This document shows, piece by piece, positions 8,179 through 15,538 of a DNA stretch of 43,536 nucleotides. The notes beneath the pieces are model-generated. The model saw only the letters and a program-made list of their open reading frames with translations. It did no database searches and had not been told where the DNA came from. This DNA is from an uncultured Acidimicrobiales bacterium (lineage in GTDB: Bacteria > Actinomycetota > Acidimicrobiia > Acidimicrobiales > SZUA-35). The first letter of the stretch is position 1; every line of letters begins with the position of its first letter. The stretch covers positions 1 through 43,536 of the forward strand of contig CALKTH010000052.1 of NCBI GenBank assembly GCA_937997485.1, written 5' to 3'. The position numbers and the translations under genes are program-made.

Positions 8179-8970
8179 TCAGGCAGAGGTCCAGACGGCG
8201 CCGCTGGTGTAGCGCCGAAGCCCGAGCGTGAACGTGGCCCAACCCAGCATGGCGACGAAGACGGCGACGCCGAGCAGGAGCGCCGCCCAACCAAGGTCGA
8301 AGGCATCGACCAGCTTGGTGGGCACTGTGGAAACGAAGGCCGCAGGCACGACGCCGTACAACATGAAGCGAGTGAACCCGGTGAAGATGTCGACCGGATA
8401 GTTGGAGAACAGCATGATCGCGTGGAAGCCCAGGTCTCCCGCCTCGTTGCGGCTCGTGAAGAAGCTCAGTGAACCGGCCATCACGAGGAAGCCTCCGGTG
8501 ACCAACACCGAGCACGTGACGCCGAAGACGAAGATCGCGAACCGGGCTGGTGTCGGGTTTCCGAAGGTGAAGAACAACAGCACGCCGAACACGAGATCGC
8601 CGACATTCACCGTTTCGATGCGGCGGGCCAGCAGGTGAGCGAGTGGCGGTGTGGGAAGGGCCAGCACCGCATCGAGACCACCAGATGACGCGAGCTCGCC
8701 GATGCGACGGACGTTGTTGAACATCCCGAGGACGATGCCAGCAGACGTGGTGAGGACAGCGAACAGGATCATGACCTGGTCGATGTCCCAGCCACGTATG
8801 GCGCCTACCCGACGAAAGAAGAGCCACCAGAAGATGACCCAGACGACATCGTTCACGAGCATGATCAGAATCTGAAACCAGAAGCCCGCTCGGTGCGCCC
8901 ATGCCTCCATCCAGGCGGAGCGCCACGTACGCCGCACAGCCCGGAGTGTCGAGAGACGCTGGCCCATCAT
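8179..8970 (-). CDS. ABC-2 type exporter permease, second subunit
   Basis: This 263-residue integral membrane protein has about six hydrophobic segments, beginning after a short basic N-terminus (TLRAVRRTWRS). It resembles the ABC-2 permease group (DUF990/PF06182) usually encoded as two permeases with a NatA-like ATPase. It is the last gene of a three-gene minus-strand unit; its ATG overlaps the stop of the preceding permease by 4 bp. The cargo is unknown. Its stop is convergent with the ThDP-enzyme gene (27 bp apart). Confidence 0.85.
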   Translation of the reverse strand: MMGQRLSTLRAVRRTWRSAWMEAWAHRAGFWFQILIMLVNDVVWVIFWWLFFRRVGAIRGWDIDQVMILFAVLTTSAGIVLGMFNNVRRIGELASSGGLDAVLALPTPPLAHLLARRIETVNVGDLVFGVLLFFTFGNPTPARFAIFVFGVTCSVLVTGGFLVMAGSLSFFTSRNEAGDLGFHAIMLFSNYPVDIFTGFTRFMLYGVVPAAFVSTVPTKLVDAFDLGWAALLLGVAVFVAMLGWATFTLGLRRYTSGAVWTSA

Positions 8971-9752
8971 GCGCCGGTCTCCATCAGGTGTCGTTCGCCC
9001 TTCGCGAACAGGCGCGAGGCGACGACGGAAAACACGAGGAGCCAGGCCACCTGGATGCCCAAAAGGTGAGGCTCCCAGTGACCACTGGCAAGGCGGGCCG
9101 GGGCATACGCCATCGCACTGAACGGCATGATGCGTGCGGCAGTCTCCAGACCGCTGGGCAGCACCTCAAGTGGCAGCAGCATGCCGCCGGTGACGAAGAC
9201 GAACTTCTGATAGATGAACCATGCGCTCTTCGCGTCAAGGATCCAGAAGGCGATGCTGGCGAACGAGAACTGGGCCACCAGGTTGATGAGGACGGCCAGG
9301 ATCAGCGACGGCCCCGCCAAGAGCAGGGTGCGTGGTTGCACCGGGGGGCCACCGACCAAGAGCGAGAAGCTCACCCCGAGTGTCATGCACACAGCCAGGC
9401 GCGGCGCCATCCGGCCCGCCTCGGTCGCCACTCGGATTGCGAGCACTGACGCAGGGCGAAGGAGCTCCACGAGCACGAGGCCGGAGCCGATGTCGTCGCC
9501 AACCTCCTCGATCAGCCGTTGCGGCATGGCGATGGTCGCGGCCTCGGTGGTCGCGATGTACCAAACGAGCGCGACCGCTGAGTAGCCAACCACCTCTCCC
9601 CCGTTCACTTCCGCTGCCACGCGCCAGAGGCCCGACAGCACGCTCGTGACCATCAGGTAGAGGCCGCCCGCGACAAAGAGACCCGCGGGCTGGGCGGTGA
9701 CCGTGGCACTGGCTGTCGTGGCCGTGCGGCGCAATGCATGGATCGCCGTCAT
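8967..9752 (-). CDS. ABC-2 type exporter permease, first subunit
   Basis: This 261-residue membrane protein has about six transmembrane stretches, including a long hydrophobic run at the C-terminal end (WLLVFSVVASRLF). It belongs to the same ABC-2 permease family as the next gene and should form the membrane pore with it as a heterodimer. The ATG overlaps the stop of the ATPase gene by 4 bp, and its own stop overlaps the next start by 4 bp, so translation is probably coupled throughout the unit. Confidence 0.85.
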   Translation of the reverse strand: MTAIHALRRTATTASATVTAQPAGLFVAGGLYLMVTSVLSGLWRVAAEVNGGEVVGYSAVALVWYIATTEAATIAMPQRLIEEVGDDIGSGLVLVELLRPASVLAIRVATEAGRMAPRLAVCMTLGVSFSLLVGGPPVQPRTLLLAGPSLILAVLINLVAQFSFASIAFWILDAKSAWFIYQKFVFVTGGMLLPLEVLPSGLETAARIMPFSAMAYAPARLASGHWEPHLLGIQVAWLLVFSVVASRLFAKGERHLMETGA

Positions 9753-10504
9753 GCCGGACGCTCGAAGATGTCGGTGATGACGTTCTCCAACGACGCATCC
9801 ATGGCCTGGAGATCGCGAACCGATCCGTCATGGATGATGTCGCCGTGATTCACGATGATGGCTCGATCAGCAACCTGTTCGATGTCGGTGACGTCGTGAC
9901 TCGTGAGAAAGATCGTGGTGCCAGACTCCTCATTCAACCGTACGAGAAGCTGGCGAAACCGCTGCTTCGTCACGAGGTCGAGTCCGATCGTTGGCTCGTC
10001 AAGGAACAGCATTTCCGGTTGGTGGAGCATGCAGGCGGCGAGCTCTCCCCGCATTCGCTGACCCAGTGATTGGCTCCGCACGGGTTGATCCATGATCTCG
10101 CCCGCGTCGAGAAGCTCGCTCAACTCGTCGATCCGCTCCGCGATCGCGGCATCGCTCATTCCGTGGATGGCACCGAGCATCTCGAGAGATGCCCGCGGTG
10201 CGAGTTCGCTCCAGAGTTGGGAGCGCTGGCCGAACAAGGTGCCGATGCGCCGGGCCAGGTCGCGACGCTTCGACCACGGCTCCAGACCCAACACCGCCGC
10301 TGTGCCGTTTGTGGGGCGGAGAATGCCCGTGAGCATCTTGATCGAAGTGGACTTGCCTGCTCCGTTCGGACCAATGAAGGCGAGGCGTTCCCCGCGCTCT
10401 ACGGAGAAGGAGATGCCACGAACGGCATTGACGGTGCGTCGACTCCTGCGAGGTCCGGTGGTGAACGAGCGGGTCAATCGGTCGACCCGGATGGCGTGAT
10501 CCAT
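9749..10504 (-). CDS. ABC transporter ATPase (NatA/COG4586-like) for the ABC-2 exporter
   Basis: This nucleotide-binding protein of about 251 residues energises the two permeases encoded downstream. Walker A is GPNGAGKST, the signature is SLGQRMRGE (LSGGQ variant typical of this subfamily), Walker B is MLFLDEPT, and the H-loop is LTSHD. The spacing after Walker A (GTLFGQRSQLWSEL) is characteristic of the COG4586 group that pairs with DUF990 permeases. I chose ATG 10504, which places the family start MDHAIRVDRL first; a GTG at 10519 would add five residues. It lies 57 bp downstream of modC on the same strand, so read-through is possible though the functions differ. Confidence 0.88.
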   Translation of the reverse strand: MDHAIRVDRLTRSFTTGPRRSRRTVNAVRGISFSVERGERLAFIGPNGAGKSTSIKMLTGILRPTNGTAAVLGLEPWSKRRDLARRIGTLFGQRSQLWSELAPRASLEMLGAIHGMSDAAIAERIDELSELLDAGEIMDQPVRSQSLGQRMRGELAACMLHQPEMLFLDEPTIGLDLVTKQRFRQLLVRLNEESGTTIFLTSHDVTDIEQVADRAIIVNHGDIIHDGSVRDLQAMDASLENVITDIFERPA

Positions 10505-10561
10505 CCCTGAGTTCACCACAGCGGCCTAGGGTCGAGCCGCGATTTTCGCCGGGAGGTGAGC

Positions 10562-11641
10562 TCAGGCCGGCGAAACGGAGATTTCGGTGGCCTTGATCGC
10601 GACCCAGATAGGGCTTCCCGGCTCCAAGGCGAGCGAGGAGGCTGCGGACGGGGTGATGTCCACGGTCAGCGGAAGGGGCGTGCCCACCTCGATGCGGGTG
10701 GTGTCTCCTAGCGGCTCGACCGCCGTCACGCTGGTCTGCCAGGTGTTGCGAGGACTGCCGTGAGGTTGTTCCGGGTGCAGCGCGATGGCTCGTGGATGGA
10801 TCGTGATGAGGACCGATCCAACGGTCTGAGTGTCATCGGTGCTCAACGACTGATCCGAGTCGGTGAGGGTCAGGCGGCCCCCGCGATTGCTGCCGAACAG
10901 GAGATTTGTTCCGGCCACGGCTGCGACGTACGGGGTCCGCGGGTGCCGGCGAATCTCATCGGGTGTCCCGCGCTGGGTGACCCTCCCGCCCTCAACGATG
11001 GCGATGTCGTCGGCGAGAAGAAAGGCGTCGGTCGGGTCATGGGTGATGAGGAGACGAGGGCCCTCGAACTCGCTGAGGTGGGTGGCAAGTAGACGGCGGA
11101 GGACGGAACGAGTCTTTACATCGAGTGCGGCAAGGGGTTCGTCAAGCAGGAGCAGGCGCGGTTCCCCCGCGAGGGCTCTGGCGACTGCGACTCGCTGTGC
11201 TTGCCCCCCGGAAAGATCTCCGGGCTTGCGAGTACTGAGGTCGGCGATCTCGAGCCGGGCGAGCCACTTGGCGGCTGAGTCGCGTGCAGACACTCGGTCC
11301 ACACCTTGCGAACGCAGGCCGAAGGCAGCGTTCTCGAGCACGGAGAGGTGCGGGAAGAGCAGATATTGCTGGAACACCACCCCGATGTTTCGCGAAGCGG
11401 GCGGGACGAAGATCCGCTGCACGGGGTCGTCGAGGGTGCGGCCGCCGAGATGGAGCTCCCCTTCGTCGAGAGGCCGGATGCCAGCAAGAGCATCAACGGC
11501 GGTTGACTTGCCCGCTCCGTTCGGCCCGAGCAGCGCGAGTGTCCGACCGGGGGGCACGTCGAATTGAACGTCGAGCTCAAAGCCATCGCGTCGAACGACG
11601 AGGTCTGCCTCCAGGCCCATGGTCATGTCAGTTCCGCTCAT
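10562..11641 (-). CDS. modC: Molybdate ABC importer, ATP-binding protein
   Basis: This 359-residue ATPase drives molybdate (or tungstate) uptake. It has Walker A GPNGAGKST, the Q-loop VVFQQYLLFPH, signature LSGGQAQR, Walker B LLLLDEP, H-loop LITHDP, and a C-terminal region of about 120 residues of TOBE/Mop type, which in the family binds oxyanion and can regulate transport. The start is set by an ATGA overlap with the permease stop (ATG 11641, TGA 11638-11640); an earlier in-frame codon at 11653 would overlap more. It is the last gene of a modA-modB-modC order. Confidence 0.9.
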   Translation of the reverse strand: MSGTDMTMGLEADLVVRRDGFELDVQFDVPPGRTLALLGPNGAGKSTAVDALAGIRPLDEGELHLGGRTLDDPVQRIFVPPASRNIGVVFQQYLLFPHLSVLENAAFGLRSQGVDRVSARDSAAKWLARLEIADLSTRKPGDLSGGQAQRVAVARALAGEPRLLLLDEPLAALDVKTRSVLRRLLATHLSEFEGPRLLITHDPTDAFLLADDIAIVEGGRVTQRGTPDEIRRHPRTPYVAAVAGTNLLFGSNRGGRLTLTDSDQSLSTDDTQTVGSVLITIHPRAIALHPEQPHGSPRNTWQTSVTAVEPLGDTTRIEVGTPLPLTVDITPSAASSLALEPGSPIWVAIKATEISVSPA

Positions 11642-12450
11642 GACCGTGTCCACCAGCGACCTCGAAGGCTGACGAGGACCATCAGCGAGATCATCACCAG
11701 CATCAGGCTGATGGTGATGGCAGCCCCACGGTCAGATTCAAGAGCGATGAACGCAGCGAGCGGGAGTGTCTGCGTTCGGCCCTGGAGATTGCCGGCGAAG
11801 GTGATCGTCGCCCCGAACTCTCCGAGAGCGCGGGCCCAGGCGAGCACGACGCCCGCTCGAATGGATGGAGCGATGAGGGGCAAGGTGATTCGGCGGAAGA
11901 CGGTCAGAGGTGTTGCGCCCATCGATGCTGCGGCGTGTTCGATACGTTCGTCGAGTCCGTCGAGCGCGCCCTCGATGGAGACAACGAGGAAGGGCATGGC
12001 CACAAACGTGTTGGCGATGATCACTCCCCATATCGAGAACGGGAGCACGATCCCGGTGGCCTCCTCAAGAGGTTGGCCGAGCAGGCCTCGACGCCCGATC
12101 GCGAAGAGCAAGGCAATGCCGCCGACGACGGGAGGGAGCACCATGGGCAGGGTGACCATCGATCGAATCATCGACTTCCCAGGCACATCGACCCTGGCCA
12201 GAATCCAGGCGATCGGCAGGCCGAACAGGAGCGACAGGACAGCGGCGGCGATCGACGTGATGAGCGACAGGATCAGCGCGTCCACGACGATTTCGCTGCT
12301 CATGAGCGAGGGAATCTCCGACCAGGGAGCTTCGGCCATCAAACCAATCAGCGGCAGGATGAAAAGTAGAGAACCCGCGAATGCAAGCACGACAAGAACC
12401 GGCGGAGCGCTACGGATCGAGCGGGTGGAGTCGGGGCGGCGGCTGGTCAC
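11638..12450 (-). CDS. modB: Molybdate ABC importer, permease
   Basis: This 270-residue inner-membrane permease has about six hydrophobic segments and the conserved cytoplasmic loop for coupling to the ATPase (EHAAASMGATPLTVFRRI, containing the EAA-type motif with its Gly). It is typical of the sulfate/molybdate CysT/ModB family. GTG 12450 overlaps the stop of the binding-protein gene by 4 bp (GTGA), and its stop overlaps modC, so the three genes form a translationally coupled operon. Confidence 0.9.
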   Translation of the reverse strand: MTSRRPDSTRSIRSAPPVLVVLAFAGSLLFILPLIGLMAEAPWSEIPSLMSSEIVVDALILSLITSIAAAVLSLLFGLPIAWILARVDVPGKSMIRSMVTLPMVLPPVVGGIALLFAIGRRGLLGQPLEEATGIVLPFSIWGVIIANTFVAMPFLVVSIEGALDGLDERIEHAAASMGATPLTVFRRITLPLIAPSIRAGVVLAWARALGEFGATITFAGNLQGRTQTLPLAAFIALESDRGAAITISLMLVMISLMVLVSLRGRWWTRS

Positions 12451-13193
12451 GGTGACCCGAATCCGTGATCGGCGAGGATCGCCTGGCCCCGAGATGACCG
12501 CACGAAGTCCACGAAGGCTTCGGCCTCGGTGGCGTTGTCGCTGTCGGCCAGGACACCGATCGGATAGCGAACGGTCTCAGCAAAGGTGGCCGTCAGGCTG
12601 ATCCCCTCGACGTCGGCTCGTCGGAGGTCGGATGTGTAGACGAGGCCACCGTCGAGCTCGCCAGCTTCGATCTTGGTGAGGAGCGCCCCAACGTCCACTT
12701 CCTCGGTGTCGAGACGGGCATCGATGCCGGATGCGTCGAACGCCTCACGCGCCAGAGCGCCGCAAGGGACTGCCGGTTGGCAGGCCCCGAGCAGAAGCGA
12801 GTCGTCCTCGAATGAGCTGAGGCCGACGAGCCCCGCCGGGTTGCCGGGCGGTACGGCAATCGTGAGCGAGTTGGATGCAAACGCGTGGGGCGGGCCGACG
12901 AGTAGGTGACGCACTCGGTCCATGTTCTCGCTATTTGCCGATGCGAAAACGTCGGCCGGAGCCCCTTCCAGAATTTGCTCTCGAAGTGTCGAGCTTCCGG
13001 CGAGGTTCAGTGCGATGTCGATGTTCGAGCCGGTCTCCGCCTCGAACGCTGTTGCCATGTCATTGAACGCGTCAGCGAGGGAAGCGGCGGCGAAGATCTC
13101 GAGGGGTGGGCCGCCGTCATCGCCGGCGTTACCGCTCGTGCCAGCGCACGCGACGGCGACCAGCGCAAGCAGAAGGAGGGCGGCCATTCTCAT
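12447..13193 (-). CDS. modA: Molybdate-binding lipoprotein
   Basis: This substrate-binding protein of about 248 residues has a hydrophobic signal sequence ending in a lipobox (AVAC), so it is a membrane-anchored lipoprotein. The mature part starts with the ModA fold: LEIFAAASLADAF, then NLAGSSTLREQI and ADVFASAN, which form the oxyanion site in this family. The C-terminal ADHGFGSP is also typical. Two starts are possible: GTG 13205, or ATG 13193, which I prefer because TAGTGT lies 8 nt upstream. Molybdate is the expected ligand; tungstate cannot be excluded. The divergent neighbour is a RecQ-type helicase. A molybdenum-enzyme subunit is encoded about 2.3 kb away on the plus strand. Confidence 0.9.
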   Translation of the reverse strand: MRMAALLLLALVAVACAGTSGNAGDDGGPPLEIFAAASLADAFNDMATAFEAETGSNIDIALNLAGSSTLREQILEGAPADVFASANSENMDRVRHLLVGPPHAFASNSLTIAVPPGNPAGLVGLSSFEDDSLLLGACQPAVPCGALAREAFDASGIDARLDTEEVDVGALLTKIEAGELDGGLVYTSDLRRADVEGISLTATFAETVRYPIGVLADSDNATEAEAFVDFVRSSRGQAILADHGFGSP

Positions 13194-13201
13194 CGCGGCC
13201 G

Positions 13202-13207
13202 ACACTA
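13202..13207 (-). promoter_or_regulatory. Candidate -10 box (TAGTGT) for modABC
   Basis: TAGTGT on the minus strand is 8 nt before ATG 13193, consistent with a leaderless or near-leaderless mod operon mRNA. I see no clear ModE-type palindrome in the short divergent gap. Confidence 0.4.
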
Positions 13208-13243
13208 CCCGCCGCTCTCCGGAAGGCCGTCACACCTGTTCAG

Positions 13244-13249
13244 TACGGT
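13244..13249 (+). promoter_or_regulatory. Candidate -10 box (TACGGT) for the RecQ-type gene
   Basis: TACGGT is followed by 7 nt and GTG 13257. The box supports GTG 13257 as the start, two codons before ATG 13263. Confidence 0.45.
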
Positions 13250-13256
13250 GTGCTGC

Positions 13257-15395
13257 GTGACCATGACCCCGCCCGGCCAGTCGACGCTCCACGAACCCCC
13301 TCGTCCCACGGTGGACGAGGTTCGGGCGGAGCTGACGCAACATGTCCAGGCTCTCGCCGGACCTGACGCAGTACCTCGCGAGGAGCAAGTCGCGGCCGTT
13401 TCAGCAGTGGTGGCCGAGCGACGGCGCACCCTCTTGGTCGCTCGCACCGGCTTCGGGAAGTCAGCCGTCTACTTCTCGGCCACACGCATGCTTCGAGACC
13501 GAGGCTGGGGTCCCACAGTGGTGGTGTCCCCGTTGCTCGCCTTGATGCGTGATCAGGTCTCGGCGGCAGAGAAGCTGGGCCTCAGCGCCGTCACGATCAA
13601 CTCGTCGAACGTCGACCAGTGGAGCGAGATGGAAGAACGGATTGGCCGTGACGAGGTCGATCTTCTTCTCATAGCGCCTGAACGGCTGGCGAATCCCGGG
13701 TTCCGGCGCCGAGTGTTCGACACGATGCGAAGCCGGGCCTTCGCTCTGGTCTGTGACGAGGCCCACTGCATTTCGGACTGGGGCCACGACTTCCGGCCGG
13801 ACTATCGGCGCCTTCGTCAGCTGCTTGCTGATCTACCAGCGTGGACTCCCGTGCTTGCCACCACCGCAACAGCCAACCAACGAGTGACCGACGATGTGGC
13901 GGCACAGCTGGGCAGCGACACCTTGGTTCTGCGCACCACTCTCGATCGGGCCTCGCTTCACCTGTCCGTGGTTGATCTGCCGGATGACGCCCATCGCTTG
14001 GCGTGGCTCGACGACGTGCTGCCGGACCTTCCCGGTTCGGGGATCGTGTACGCACTCACCGTGGAGCAGGCCCAGACAACGGCGAATTGGTTGAAGAGTC
14101 GAGGCCATGCCGTGGAGGCGTACAACGGAGCTGTGGAGCCAGAGCATCGTCTCGAGTTGGAGACCGGCCTGCGCGACAACCGCCTGAAGGCGCTGGTCGC
14201 CACCTCGGCCCTGGGCATGGGCTACGACAAGGGGGACCTAGCGTTTTGCGTGCACCTGGGCCTGCCGCCCTCACCCGTGGCGTACTACCAACAGATCGGG
14301 CGAGCCGGCCGCGCACTTGATCGGGCCGAAGTCATCGCGCTCCCCCGGCCCAACGAGGACGCTTCGGTCTGGCGATGGTTCGAGTCCGTCTCGCTGCCGT
14401 CCGAAGCGGTCTGCCGCGAAGCTCTCGACCAATTGCATCCGATCGAGAGCACCTCGATCAACGTGCTGGAGCAGTACGTCAATCTCGGCCGCACCCGGCT
14501 CGGCACGCTGATGAACATTCTCGAGGTCGACGGAGCCGTCGATCGCGTGGGTGGGGGTTGGATTCGGACCGATGCCAACTGGTCGTACAACCACGAACTG
14601 GCCGCATCCCTGAAGGAGCTCCGTCGAGCCGAGTCACAACAGATGGTCGATTGGGCGGCTCTCGACTCGTGTCGTCTTCGATATCTCCGGGAGTCGCTCG
14701 ATGACCCTGGCGCAGAAGACTGTGGGCGTTGCGATCGCTGCCTCGGCACCCGCCCGTGGGATCGACAACCTGACGCCCTGGCGATCGCTCAAGCACAAGA
14801 TCTCCTTCGAGGGGGCGACGTGATCATCGAGCCGCGTCGTCAATGGCCGCCCGGCCTCGGCGAGCCGAAAGGCCGGATCAAGCCTGAACGCCAAGCTCAG
14901 CCCGGTCGGGCGCTGGCTCGGCTCGGCGACGGCGGTTGGAATCCGGTCGTGGAGCAGCTCCTTCTGACGGGGACTGACGCTCTTCCGATCGAGCTCTTGA
15001 ACGCTGCTGCCGCGGTTCTCAAACGATGGGATTGGCCCGCCAGGCCAACCTGGATCTGCCCGATGCCGTCCCGTCGACACGACCCACTCATCCAAGCGTT
15101 CGCGGAGGCGCTCGGCAGCCTCGGGAAGCTCCCCGTGCAGCACGCACTCGTCACTCGCTCAGATGCGCCCGGATCCTTTCAATCGGACCAGGAGAACTCC
15201 GCTCACCAAGTGAGCAACGTGTGGACGCGCTTCGAGATCGACCCGGCTCAGCTGCCCGACGAGGTAACAGGTGCCGGGCCGGTGCTGTTGATCGACGACG
15301 AAACCGATTCCCGCTGGACACTCACCACGGCCGCCTGGCTGCTCACGGGTGCGGGAGTGCCAACCGTCTTGCCCTTCACGCTTCGCTCTCGCTGA
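13257..15395 (+). CDS. RecQ-family DNA helicase with C-terminal phosphoribosyltransferase-like domain
   Basis: This 712-residue protein begins with a RecQ core: a Q-motif region (PREEQ, 40-44), Walker A RTGFGKS (63-69), DEAH box with the RecQ aromatic loop (DEAHCISDWGHDFRP, 167-181), TATA motif, and motif VI QIGRAGRA. A zinc-binding cluster follows (DCGRCDRC with an upstream Cys). The last 150 residues differ from E. coli RecQ: they contain WICPMPSRRH and a C-terminal VLLIDDETDSRWT (676-688), which looks like the PRPP-binding loop of type I phosphoribosyltransferases. No HRDC domain is visible. The protein should unwind DNA with 3'-5' polarity; the transferase-like domain has no known role here. 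GTG 13257 is preferred from the -10 box; ATG 13263 is the alternative. Confidence 0.9.
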   Translation: MTMTPPGQSTLHEPPRPTVDEVRAELTQHVQALAGPDAVPREEQVAAVSAVVAERRRTLLVARTGFGKSAVYFSATRMLRDRGWGPTVVVSPLLALMRDQVSAAEKLGLSAVTINSSNVDQWSEMEERIGRDEVDLLLIAPERLANPGFRRRVFDTMRSRAFALVCDEAHCISDWGHDFRPDYRRLRQLLADLPAWTPVLATTATANQRVTDDVAAQLGSDTLVLRTTLDRASLHLSVVDLPDDAHRLAWLDDVLPDLPGSGIVYALTVEQAQTTANWLKSRGHAVEAYNGAVEPEHRLELETGLRDNRLKALVATSALGMGYDKGDLAFCVHLGLPPSPVAYYQQIGRAGRALDRAEVIALPRPNEDASVWRWFESVSLPSEAVCREALDQLHPIESTSINVLEQYVNLGRTRLGTLMNILEVDGAVDRVGGGWIRTDANWSYNHELAASLKELRRAESQQMVDWAALDSCRLRYLRESLDDPGAEDCGRCDRCLGTRPWDRQPDALAIAQAQDLLRGGDVIIEPRRQWPPGLGEPKGRIKPERQAQPGRALARLGDGGWNPVVEQLLLTGTDALPIELLNAAAAVLKRWDWPARPTWICPMPSRRHDPLIQAFAEALGSLGKLPVQHALVTRSDAPGSFQSDQENSAHQVSNVWTRFEIDPAQLPDEVTGAGPVLLIDDETDSRWTLTTAAWLLTGAGVPTVLPFTLRSR

Positions 15396-15538
15396 TCACG
15401 TTGCTGCTGCTGACCAAGGGATCGTGCCTGTCCTGACGCCCCAGCGGTCGAGCCGTTCGCTTCCGATATCTCCGAATCTCCGCCGCAACAGTCCGAACCC
15501 TTTGGTATGACGGGTGAAGCCCGCTGCCCACCACTCGA

